Origin: OLB16 sp964481775
GTDB taxonomy: Bacteria; Hinthialibacterota; Hinthialibacteria; OLB16
Length of the DNA stretch: 64,000 bases
Assembly (NCBI GenBank): GCA_964481775.1
Contig: CAYZUX010000005.1
Span: forward strand, 17,799-81,798
Direction of reading: 5' to 3'
Every line of letters starts with the position of its first letter. Position 1 is the stretch's first letter. Below, piece by piece: positions 51,244 through 58,947 of the stretch. Both the position numbers and the translations under genes were made by a program. The notes beneath the pieces are model-generated. The model did not search any database. It saw only the letters and a program-made list of their open reading frames with translations, and had not been told where the DNA came from.

Positions 51244-51548
51244 GACACTACCTCCTTTTTTTATACCCTTTTTGCTTGCCATCATGGATCATTGCACGAT
51301 AAGCGAATTCCAGAACAAGATAGCCTATCCCATTGTATTTGTCAATAGGAAATCACAACAATAATAGTACAGCACTAAACGTGTCAGCTATATAATATTT
51401 CTCGTACGAGTACTGACCTTCTGGGGAATCCCCTTTAGGGCTGCTCTCCAATCAAGAAAAAGTACTGAAATGGATGGTTTACAATCCTTCCTGAAGACCA
51501 TATAGTTCCATTCACATAATTCTCCTTAGCCGCGGTGGTACCTGATCC
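51244..51548. other. Intergenic region without recognisable gene
   Basis: 305 bp between the divergent FG-GAP and zinc-ribbon genes, AT-rich on its left side. A promoter for the FG-GAP gene is expected in the AT-rich part (TATAATATT occurs near 51392). I saw no other signal. Confidence 0.3.
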
Positions 51549-51893
51549 ATGTTCGATCCAAATCCATTTCCACTCGATCAGTCCATTCCCAGCCGTCCCT
51601 CCCCCGGCGAGGATGTGGGACGCCGGGTCGAGCTCAAACAGCTCCAGCGCGAGGTGGAACGTCTGCGGCTGGTGGTGGAGGTACTCATTCGTGCCCTGGT
51701 CGAAAAGGGCCTGTACTCTCGCGAGCAACTGAATGCCATGGCCAATCTCATCGATGCGGAGGACGGGAGGCGTGATGCCGGGCTGCGGATGGCCAAGGAG
51801 GTGCGCAAGTGTTCCAGCTGCGGACGTACCATGATGGATACCTCCGGTGCCTGTCTGTACTGTGGCCACCAGGAGGTCATGAGTATCCTATGA
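51549..51893 (+). CDS. Small coiled-coil zinc-ribbon protein
   Basis: A 114-residue protein. Residues ~26-70 form a charged helix suited to a coiled coil (VELKQLQREVERLRLVVEVLIRALVEKG); the C-terminal part has a four-cysteine zinc ribbon (CSSCG...CLYCG). The domain order suggests a small cytoplasmic adaptor or nucleic-acid/protein-binding factor, but no family is recognised. Its stop overlaps the ATG of the next gene (ATGA), so the two proteins are made together. Confidence 0.72.
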   Translation: MFDPNPFPLDQSIPSRPSPGEDVGRRVELKQLQREVERLRLVVEVLIRALVEKGLYSREQLNAMANLIDAEDGRRDAGLRMAKEVRKCSSCGRTMMDTSGACLYCGHQEVMSIL

Positions 51894-52897
51894 GGTCTCA
51901 CCCCTCCTGTGTTTCGCGCATCCGGGTGGCCGCCCCTCTTCTCCTTGTTCTTTCACTCGCCCTGGTTTCCATGGGCATGTGTGAATCCTCGCAGGGACAG
52001 GAATCATCCATGGTGAACCCATCAGCCAAATCAGAAAGCCCGATCACCCTGACTGTAGGTGACCTCACCGCGAGCTTCGCGGATAACGAGGCCTTCGGAC
52101 CTGTTCACAGAAACCGCTACAACGGTATCGCCTCGCTGACTCATCGGTCCGCCACGGAAAATCTCTTCGTTCCGGAGTATGCCGGCTTCAACCTGGAGCA
52201 TTTCTTCGGGGGAGATTTCCTGGAAGAGCTGTTCGAACCCCGTGAGCATCCGATGGTCCTGACCCGCTTGGATGATCAGACAGTCAGACTCTACCAACCC
52301 CCGCCACCCAGATCCAAAGTGGAAACCATCCATGAGTTCCGGATGGTCCCACCTCACTTCATCGATGTCAGCGTGAAGATCATCCTGCATGACCTCAGCC
52401 CATTCCGGCATGGTTATGCGGGACTCTTCTGGGCCAGTTATATCCATCAACCGGAAAGCCTCGCAATCCACTTCTGGGGAACGAGCCTTGACAATCCCCA
52501 ACCGCACTGGATCGAGGCCATCTCCGAGACGCATGGAGTCAAATCCTCTCACCTTTTCATCGGCGACATCTTTGAACCGTTTTATGCTCCCAACTTCAAC
52601 ACCACCCTGGCCAGCCACTTCTCGGACTACCGGTATGTGGAGCCATTCTACTATGGACGGAAGGGGAAGATGGTTTACGCGATCTTTTTCGACCGGACTG
52701 AAGGGATCCGCTTCAGCCAGTCACCGACCGGAGGGGGAACTGGCAACCCTGCATGGGATCACCATCTCCTGATACGGGATCCCAAGATTGGGGTGACCTA
52801 TTCCTACCGGTCGCGGCTCGTGTATAAGCCGTTCATCTCGGCGGAGGACATCCGAGAGGAATACCAGCGTTGGGCCAAAGACCTGAAACCTGAATAG
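51890..52897 (+). CDS. Secreted protein of unknown function
   Basis: A 335-residue protein. The ATG at 51890 overlaps the upstream stop by 4 bp and opens a signal peptide (VAAPLLLVLSLALVSMGMC), possibly with a lipobox-like cysteine. The mature part is rich in aromatic residues and beta strands (SLTHRSATENLFVPEYAGFNLEHFFGG cut short, IHEFRMVPPHFIDVSVKI, GLFWASYIHQPE), resembling uncharacterised secreted proteins common in Planctomycetes. The fold may be a galactose-mutarotase-like sandwich, but this is a guess. Confidence 0.7.
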   Translation: MRSHPSCVSRIRVAAPLLLVLSLALVSMGMCESSQGQESSMVNPSAKSESPITLTVGDLTASFADNEAFGPVHRNRYNGIASLTHRSATENLFVPEYAGFNLEHFFGGDFLEELFEPREHPMVLTRLDDQTVRLYQPPPPRSKVETIHEFRMVPPHFIDVSVKIILHDLSPFRHGYAGLFWASYIHQPESLAIHFWGTSLDNPQPHWIEAISETHGVKSSHLFIGDIFEPFYAPNFNTTLASHFSDYRYVEPFYYGRKGKMVYAIFFDRTEGIRFSQSPTGGGTGNPAWDHHLLIRDPKIGVTYSYRSRLVYKPFISAEDIREEYQRWAKDLKPE

Positions 52898-52910
52898 GAA
52901 CCACCTGGCA

Positions 52911-54323
52911 TCAACCAGTGGGTAATCCGAGGGATGCCCGCCACTCCCGTTCAATATCCGCAATGGTGATATTCGCGTTGTCTGTAAGGGCCTGCTCGAA
53001 GGGAACTCCGCTGAGGAGTGACCGCATGAGTTGACGCAACCCATTCATCCTGATGGTATCAATTAACTGAATCACGAGGGCCTTGGATTGCAGGTAAGCC
53101 AGACCGGCATGTTTGGAGTCTTCGATACGGATGATCTTCGGGAGCGTCAGATCCTCCATCCGAAACAGCAGGAAGTTTTCACCCGCTACCTGTAACTGCT
53201 CAGCTTCCTCGGAGGTCAACCGTTGCGATCCCTCGGCAAGGTACTGGGCCAGCCCCACGGCAAACCAGTAAGGAACCGATGGACCTCCGCAGTTCTGAAC
53301 CAGGGCCGCGACATATTGGAACTGGGCAAACTTGAGGAAGTCTTCTCCAGAGAGATCCACATTTTTGACATGCAAGGAAATCCGTTCAGGCTCCACACGG
53401 TTGCCGGGCGTCATAATCCAATCTCGAAGAGGAATAAAAGGTTCCTCCCAACGGACCGCCACCACGATCGGAGTTTTTGGGTTGATGGTAAGGACTCTCG
53501 CCACCTTGAGACGAAGGTCTTTGAGGATACGCTTCATCCCCTGCTCCTGAGAGGGCGTGGCCCCTGGAGCCTCAAGAACAAAAAAAGAGTCCTTTTCAGA
53601 AAGAGGGAGACCCTTCTTTTCAGCCTCGATTTTCAACCTTTGCAAGAGCGAGAGGACTTGGGGATTATCACCCAGTATTTCCGCGGCGAGCTCGAGATCA
53701 GCGATGGCATCCTGGAAAAAGTCCTGCTCATAGTAGATGCGTGACCGGTCCAGGTACGGGAGCGGGTCATCCGGATTGATCTGGATGGCACGGTCATAAA
53801 GATCCAACGCCTCTGCCACTTCATTGCGCCGGAACTTTTGACGGCCCTCCAGAAGATAGGTGCGGGCATTGGTTTCACGGATACTCGCCGCTAGGGTACC
53901 CAGCCCAAATTGGTCGACCACTTTTTGAGCGTTCTGAATCGACTCGCGTGCGCGGGTATAGTCTCCCTTCTGTAACAGGTGGACAGCCCGGTTGTGGAAA
54001 AAGATGGCCAGGTTGGAGGCCACACGGACATCCTGTGGAACAAGTCGAAGGGCCTCCGAGCAGGCCGCAATAGCCCGGTCGACCTGTTCATTACTCGCGG
54101 ATTGGATTGAGAGGTTGTTCAGGGCATGGAACAGATTATACCTGAGCGGCGCTTGTCCCGGCTCAAGGGCCAGCGCCTGGCGGAAGAAAGTTACCGCTTT
54201 CTCATAGTCCCCTCTGACATTGGCCTCGACACCCAGACTGTTGAGCTCATTGGGATCCAATGGCTTGGCGGCCAGAAGAAGGGGAATAACAAGAAGGAAT
54301 ATGCAGGCCTTTGCTTTTTGCAT
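52911..54323 (-). CDS. Exported TPR protein with a degenerate peptidase-MA-like domain
   Basis: A 470-residue protein with a short signal peptide (ACIFLLVIPLLLAA). Residues ~28-240 form tetratricopeptide repeats (NSLGVEANVRGDYEKAVTFFRQALALEPG, LYDRAIQINPDDPLPYLDRSRIYYEQ). The C-terminal part has the layout of a peptidase MA-like domain, but where the zinc motif HExxH is expected it reads FQYVAALV, and the usual EGLAxY is FAVGLAQYLAEG. Metal ligands are lost, so it is probably a binding or scaffold protein. It is the last gene of the surA-like - gatB operon, separated from gatB by a palindromic repeat. Confidence 0.78.
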   Translation of the reverse strand: MQKAKACIFLLVIPLLLAAKPLDPNELNSLGVEANVRGDYEKAVTFFRQALALEPGQAPLRYNLFHALNNLSIQSASNEQVDRAIAACSEALRLVPQDVRVASNLAIFFHNRAVHLLQKGDYTRARESIQNAQKVVDQFGLGTLAASIRETNARTYLLEGRQKFRRNEVAEALDLYDRAIQINPDDPLPYLDRSRIYYEQDFFQDAIADLELAAEILGDNPQVLSLLQRLKIEAEKKGLPLSEKDSFFVLEAPGATPSQEQGMKRILKDLRLKVARVLTINPKTPIVVAVRWEEPFIPLRDWIMTPGNRVEPERISLHVKNVDLSGEDFLKFAQFQYVAALVQNCGGPSVPYWFAVGLAQYLAEGSQRLTSEEAEQLQVAGENFLLFRMEDLTLPKIIRIEDSKHAGLAYLQSKALVIQLIDTIRMNGLRQLMRSLLSGVPFEQALTDNANITIADIEREWRASLGLPTG

Positions 54324-54342
54324 GACGGTTCCTGTTCAAGCC

Positions 54343-54395
54343 GAGTAGCGAATTCATTCGCATTGGTTTTCCCATGCGATTGAAATCGCTATTCC
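54343..54395. repeat. Dispersed double-hairpin repeat between gatB and the TPR gene
   Basis: GAGTAGCGAATTCATTCGC - ATTGGTTTTCCCAT - GCGATTGAAATCGCTATTCC: two hairpins framed by an outer inverted repeat (GAGTAGCGA / TCGCTATTC). Its reverse complement shares GGAAAACC...GCGAATGAATTCGCTACTC with the copy inside the membrane protein gene at 32708. Confidence 0.8.
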
Positions 54396-54408
54396 GCAGG
54401 CTGGTAAC

Positions 54409-55851
54409 CTACCGGAGTTCCTTTTCCAGCAGCTCCTTGCAGACCGCTGGATTCCCCTTCCCTTTAGTGGCACGCATGATCTGCCCCATCAGGAATCCAA
54501 GTGCTTTTTCCTTGCCATCGCGAACATCCTGGGCTGGCCCCGGATTCTTCTCGATAACCTCGCGAACAATCGCCAGAAGGGCATCCTGGTCACTGACCTG
54601 CCTGAGGCCTTTGGCTTCCACGATTTCGCCGGGATTCTTTCCGGTTTGCATGACTTCCTTGAGGATATCCTTGGCGATGTTGTTGCTGATGGTTCCATCC
54701 TCCACAAGCCGAACCAGTTCCACCAGCCGTACGGGTGTCATTGGACATTCATCGATCTCCAGCTCACGGGACTGAAGTTCGCGCAGCAGTTCCACCATGA
54801 TCCAGTTGCTGAAGGTCTTCGGGGCGGGATGACTGGCACAGCATTCCTCAAAGTAATCGGCGAGCGCACGGTCCGTGGCCAAGACCCCGGCATCATATTC
54901 CGGAATCCCATACTGCTGGACAAAACGGGCTTTTTTCGCATTCTCCAGTTCGGGCAGGCTGGCATGGATCTCCGCCAGCCATTCCGGGGTAATCCGGACC
55001 AGAGGCAGGTCTGGATCGGGGAAATAACGATAGTCTTTGGCCACTTCTTTGCTTCGCATCGAGCGGGTTTCTCCCCGGTCGTCATCCCACAGACGGGTTT
55101 CCTGCGGCACCCGCTTGCCATCCTCAAGCAGCTCAGACTGGCGTTTCATTTCGTAGCGTGCGGCTCGCAACACCGCCTTGATCGACCCGATGTTTTTCAC
55201 CTCGGTCTTGGTTCCCAGCTGGGTGGATCCGGCGGGACGCATTGACAGGTTCAGCTCGAAACGCAGGGAGCCTTCCTGCATCTTGCAGTCGGAAACATCC
55301 AGGTATCGCAACATCGACCGCAGGGTCTGCATGAAGACCTCGAGCTCTTCGAGGTTGGTGATATCCGGTTCGGTCACGATCTCAAGGAGAGACATCCCGG
55401 CGCGGTTGAGATCTACCCAGGAGAGACCGCGTGAGGAGGGAGTATCCGGATGGACCAGCTTCCCCGCATCCTCCTCCAGGTGGATGTTGTTGATCCTTAC
55501 CCGCTTGGTGGCTCCATCCTTCAGATGGAGATCAACCCATCCACGTGTCCCAAGTGGCTCATACTGCTGGCTGATCTGGTAGTTCTTGGGCAGGTCGGGG
55601 TAGTAGTAATGTTTTCGATCGAAGGTGGTCTTGGAGGGGATCTCACAATTCAATGCGATGGCTGTTTTGAGTGCCTTTTCGAAGGCCACCTTGTTCAGCA
55701 CTGGCAAGGTTCCCGGCAAACCCAGACTGATCGGAGAGACCAGTGTATTGGGCTCCGCGCCAAACAAGGCGGGATCATCGCAGAAGACCTTGGTGAGGGA
55801 ATTCAGCTCCGTGTGGACCTCAAGGCCGATGACAGGTTCAAAATCCGCCAT
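54409..55851 (-). CDS. gatB: Aspartyl/glutamyl-tRNA amidotransferase subunit B
   Basis: A 480-residue GatB, which with GatA and GatC converts Glu-tRNA(Gln) or Asp-tRNA(Asn) to the amide form. The N terminus FEPVIGLEVHTELNS, then DRKHYYYPDLPKNYQISQ, IHLEEDAGKLVH and GMSLLEIVTEPD, are invariant GatB motifs (kinase domain with Mg-binding residues); the C-terminal YqeY-like tail binds tRNA. GAGGT precedes the ATG. gatA and gatC are not adjacent, as in many genomes with a split gat set. It starts 3 bp after the stop of the SurA-like gene. Confidence 0.96.
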   Translation of the reverse strand: MADFEPVIGLEVHTELNSLTKVFCDDPALFGAEPNTLVSPISLGLPGTLPVLNKVAFEKALKTAIALNCEIPSKTTFDRKHYYYPDLPKNYQISQQYEPLGTRGWVDLHLKDGATKRVRINNIHLEEDAGKLVHPDTPSSRGLSWVDLNRAGMSLLEIVTEPDITNLEELEVFMQTLRSMLRYLDVSDCKMQEGSLRFELNLSMRPAGSTQLGTKTEVKNIGSIKAVLRAARYEMKRQSELLEDGKRVPQETRLWDDDRGETRSMRSKEVAKDYRYFPDPDLPLVRITPEWLAEIHASLPELENAKKARFVQQYGIPEYDAGVLATDRALADYFEECCASHPAPKTFSNWIMVELLRELQSRELEIDECPMTPVRLVELVRLVEDGTISNNIAKDILKEVMQTGKNPGEIVEAKGLRQVSDQDALLAIVREVIEKNPGPAQDVRDGKEKALGFLMGQIMRATKGKGNPAVCKELLEKELR

Positions 55852-55854
55852 GAT

Positions 55855-56973
55855 CTACCTCGAGGGAGGGGAGGCCACCTCACCAGTGCTTTCGCTGATA
55901 CCCCCCCGGTAATACTCCGTATCGCAGATACGGATCTTGTGTTTCTGCCGTTGACGGTTGATCCAGTCGTTCAGGTTGAGCCGGCATTTCTCGGTATAAA
56001 TCGATTCCACGATCTCTTTGTAGGCCGAGTCGTAGGTCTGGCTCAGGGAAGCGATCCGGATAATCGAGAAGCCCAGTGGGGTTTCAATCACCGGGCTGAT
56101 TTCACCTTGAACCAATGATTGAAGGGCCTCGACGATTGGTTTGGGAAGTTTCTCGACCGAAACAAAGTCATTCCTGGTACCAAGCGGTCCCCAAAAAATG
56201 AGGGTGTTTTTCGGTTTTTCACGAGCCAGCATCTCATCGAAGAGAGCGGGATTGCGCAATAGATCTCCAGCTAAAGATTCCATCCCTTTTTTGGCCTGCT
56301 CGCGGCTGGCGGGTGAGATATTCGGACGGGCCACCCAGGTGATCTCGTCATACTGAACACGGTAAGGCCAGGAAAACGCCTGTGTATTCACATCGTAAAA
56401 CTGCTGAGCTTCCTCCGGGGAGGGAGTTGGAACCTCACGTTGAGCGGCTTTTTCCATCTGTTTCCGGATACGCAGATCTTTGACAAGGACCTCTTTGAAC
56501 TGAGCCTCTGTCAGGTTGTTGGATTTGAGGAACTCATCCCAAGCCTTCTGGTCGGGTGCCCTGAATTTCCACGAGAGCAGTTCGGTTTCAATTTCCCGGG
56601 TTGAAACTTCGATGGTCTCGGTAGCCGCTGCCTGAAGGACATAGGCCTGGATCAGGAAATCAACCGCTCCTTTGTGGGCCAACTGGACTTTCTTTTCATA
56701 ATCAGGATCGGTCTCCTTGGTGCCACTGAGGCGGACATTGATGCCCGCCCGGCGGTCGGCCTCATCCCGGGTGATGGGACGGCCATCGATCGTTGCCACC
56801 ACTCCCGGTGGGCACTCTGTCCCCCCTCCTTTGGCCTGCTCCCCCGTTTTATCGTCAGACGGGCCTGAAGGTTGTCCAGTTTTCGAACACCCCCCGGAGA
56901 AAAGAAGGGCAGCAATTCCCACCATGAGAACCATCATCGAGATGGTTGAGCCAGACAGGCGCGGATTTTTCAC
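55855..56973 (-). CDS. SurA/PpiC-type peptidyl-prolyl isomerase lipoprotein
   Basis: A 372-residue periplasmic chaperone candidate. Translation from a GTG at 56973 (GAGAGG six bases upstream) gives a lipoprotein signal MKNPRLSGSTISMMVLMVGI with lipobox FSGGC. The N-terminal SurA-like helical chaperone region (VVATIDGRPITRDEADRRAGI, EIETELLSWKFRAP, EAQFKEVLVKDLRIRKQM) is followed by a parvulin-like domain (YDEITWVARPNIS, LFDEMLAREKP, GEISPVIETPLGFSIIRI). A much longer open frame upstream is antisense to the radical SAM gene and is not coding. It heads the operon with gatB and the TPR protein. Confidence 0.85.
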   Translation of the reverse strand: MKNPRLSGSTISMMVLMVGIAALLFSGGCSKTGQPSGPSDDKTGEQAKGGGTECPPGVVATIDGRPITRDEADRRAGINVRLSGTKETDPDYEKKVQLAHKGAVDFLIQAYVLQAAATETIEVSTREIETELLSWKFRAPDQKAWDEFLKSNNLTEAQFKEVLVKDLRIRKQMEKAAQREVPTPSPEEAQQFYDVNTQAFSWPYRVQYDEITWVARPNISPASREQAKKGMESLAGDLLRNPALFDEMLAREKPKNTLIFWGPLGTRNDFVSVEKLPKPIVEALQSLVQGEISPVIETPLGFSIIRIASLSQTYDSAYKEIVESIYTEKCRLNLNDWINRQRQKHKIRICDTEYYRGGISESTGEVASPPSR

Positions 56974-57174
56974 AAGAGACCTCTCAGATTGAGGATAGAT
57001 CGTAGATCGAAAGATGACTTTATCATCCAATGGGGGATTGAAGAATACCCGGCTGAAACACCCTTGGCCGGAGGGTTTGATCCCAGCCGAGATGTGGGTA
57101 GACTCAAGCTCACAAGCGAGAAGAAGGCGGGAGAGGAGTTCATCCAGAAGGATGAATCGTTTCCCCGAAGGTGA

Positions 57175-58326
57175 ATGACTGTGGAAATCACTGTGGCAAA
57201 GTTGAGGCGGTTTATCACCGATTGGGGATATGCTCGTTACGTGGTCCAAACCCAAACTGCCCGAAAGATTGAGTTTTTCCGTCATCGCTACCTTGGAACC
57301 GCTCCCTTCCCCAAGATGGTGATCCTCCAGATCACCGGAGCCTGCAACCGTACCTGCCGGATGTGTAATCAGTGGGGTGAGGCAGGGGGATACCACGGCA
57401 TCCCTCTCAACGAGCTGACTTTGGACCTGGCCACCATCGAGAGCGTCCTTGGACAAGTTGCCCCCCATCGCCCCTACATCCAGATTCTGGGCGGTGAACC
57501 ACCCCTGCATCCCCAGTTTCGTGAGGTTCTCGATGCCATCGAAAGATTCGCCCTCCAAGCCTCTCTGGAGACCAACGGGACGACGCTGGATTATTGGGCT
57601 GAACGACTGGTGCACGGGCCGGTGGATACAGTCAACCTCTCGATCGATGGCCCTCCCGAACTTCACGACCAGATCCGTGGGGGCAAAGGAACCTTCCGTC
57701 TGGCGGTCAAAGGGATGGAGAAGATCATCTCCCTTCGGGAGCAAGCGGGAACATACCTCCCGAACATCAACATCCGTCTGACAGTCACCGAGGAGAATCA
57801 ACACCATATCGCCGAGACCGTGGAATGTTTCCGAAATTACCCCATCGCGCAATTCACCATCCAGCACCTGCTGTATGATCACCCCCCGCTGCTGGAGGAG
57901 AATGCCAGGGTGTTGCGGCCCATCAAACCGGACCATCAGGAAATCCAGGTGGGCGGATCGCTTCATCCCCCTGCCATTGATGGCGGCGTGATCTGGCAGC
58001 AAATCGAGGAACTCTCGCAGCCTGGCAGGTTTCCCTTTCCTGTCTTCCCCAATCCGCGATACAAAGAGGCTTATGTGAGAGACTACTACCGTGATGCAAG
58101 CCGCCTGCCCGATCCCGGTTTGACCTGCCGGATACCGGTAGAGGTTCTCTCAGTCTCCTGTCAGGGAGAGGCGACTATTTGCAGTCATTTTTATGTGGGA
58201 AAGATCAAAGACGCTTCTTTGGAGGATTTGTGGAACGGAGAACTCTCCAGACGATTCCGGAAATTGCTCTCACGGAGGGGGTCTATCCCAGCCTGCAAAA
58301 TCTGCTGCTACCCCACCGGTGATTAG
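57175..58326 (+). CDS. Radical SAM/SPASM-type protein
   Basis: A 383-residue radical S-adenosylmethionine enzyme. The cluster motif CNRTCRMC supplies Cys57, Cys61 and Cys64, following ITGA; GGEPPLHPQF (GGE motif), LETNGT and NLSIDGPPE are the standard barrel landmarks. The C-terminal region has further cysteines (LTCRIPV, VSCQGEATICSHF, ACKICC) in a SPASM-like arrangement for auxiliary clusters. Relatives modify peptides or lipids; HpnH-like and heme-maturation-like families share this layout. No peptide precursor gene was identified beside it. It is transcribed divergently from the SurA-like gene across a 200-bp gap. Confidence 0.85.
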   Translation: MTVEITVAKLRRFITDWGYARYVVQTQTARKIEFFRHRYLGTAPFPKMVILQITGACNRTCRMCNQWGEAGGYHGIPLNELTLDLATIESVLGQVAPHRPYIQILGGEPPLHPQFREVLDAIERFALQASLETNGTTLDYWAERLVHGPVDTVNLSIDGPPELHDQIRGGKGTFRLAVKGMEKIISLREQAGTYLPNINIRLTVTEENQHHIAETVECFRNYPIAQFTIQHLLYDHPPLLEENARVLRPIKPDHQEIQVGGSLHPPAIDGGVIWQQIEELSQPGRFPFPVFPNPRYKEAYVRDYYRDASRLPDPGLTCRIPVEVLSVSCQGEATICSHFYVGKIKDASLEDLWNGELSRRFRKLLSRRGSIPACKICCYPTGD

Positions 58327-58355
58327 GAGCGTCGATCCTCTTTGACAGATGCTGC

Positions 58356-58850
58356 CTACCCGGCAATATTCAATGTGGATATAAGGCCGGGCTGGATAAC
58401 AGGAGAATACCCCCCCTCCCCGATGGAAATATCGGGTTGGGATTCCTCCTGTCCGGAAACATCTTCATTGAGAGTCTTGAGGATTGCTTCTTGCCAACCC
58501 TCACGGAGGTTTTCAAGTAAACTTTTCACCTCTTTCGCTGGCGCGGAATCTCCTCTCACCAGGGCCAGACCAAGCTGACGTATCATGTATTCGTAGATAC
58601 GTTCAAGATTGGTAGCCACTTCTGGATTCCTGGAGGGATCCAGGGAGGACATCAGTTCGATGACAATTTTCTGAGCATTGACCACATCTGCGGCAAATGA
58701 CTCCCGGTTACCCATCTCAAGGCTTCCAATTGCACGGTTGAGATACCGCACCGATCCATCGTACAACATCAGGATCAGCTTCGCTGGACTGGCAGACTCC
58801 ACCTGAGTCCTCAGATAGTGCAGTTGAGCTTTTTTGGCGAGGGCGTTCAT
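58356..58850 (-). CDS. fliS: Flagellar secretion chaperone FliS
   Basis: A 164-residue FliS, a cytoplasmic chaperone that binds the flagellin C terminus and keeps it unfolded for export. The diagnostic sequence AQLHYLRTQVESASPAKLILMLYDGSVRYLNRA is at the N terminus (the AxPxxLIxMLYDG motif), followed by helices ending LENLREGWQEAI. The C-terminal ~35 residues are an extension beyond the usual ~130 residues and are predicted flexible. It is the last gene of the filament cluster. Confidence 0.95.
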   Translation of the reverse strand: MNALAKKAQLHYLRTQVESASPAKLILMLYDGSVRYLNRAIGSLEMGNRESFAADVVNAQKIVIELMSSLDPSRNPEVATNLERIYEYMIRQLGLALVRGDSAPAKEVKSLLENLREGWQEAILKTLNEDVSGQEESQPDISIGEGGYSPVIQPGLISTLNIAG

Positions 58851-58947
58851 GAGATCTCCTCTTGGTCACAATCCGGAGAGAGGGCACCAGTGCATCCTGC
58901 ATCGGAGACTGGCATCCTGTCTCTCGCTCAGTTTGGCAGATTTCACA

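Noticed and set aside
56974..58002. Upstream half of a 715-codon minus-strand frame
   Set aside because: It is antisense to the radical SAM gene; the real protein begins at the GTG at 56973 with a ribosome site and lipoprotein signal.
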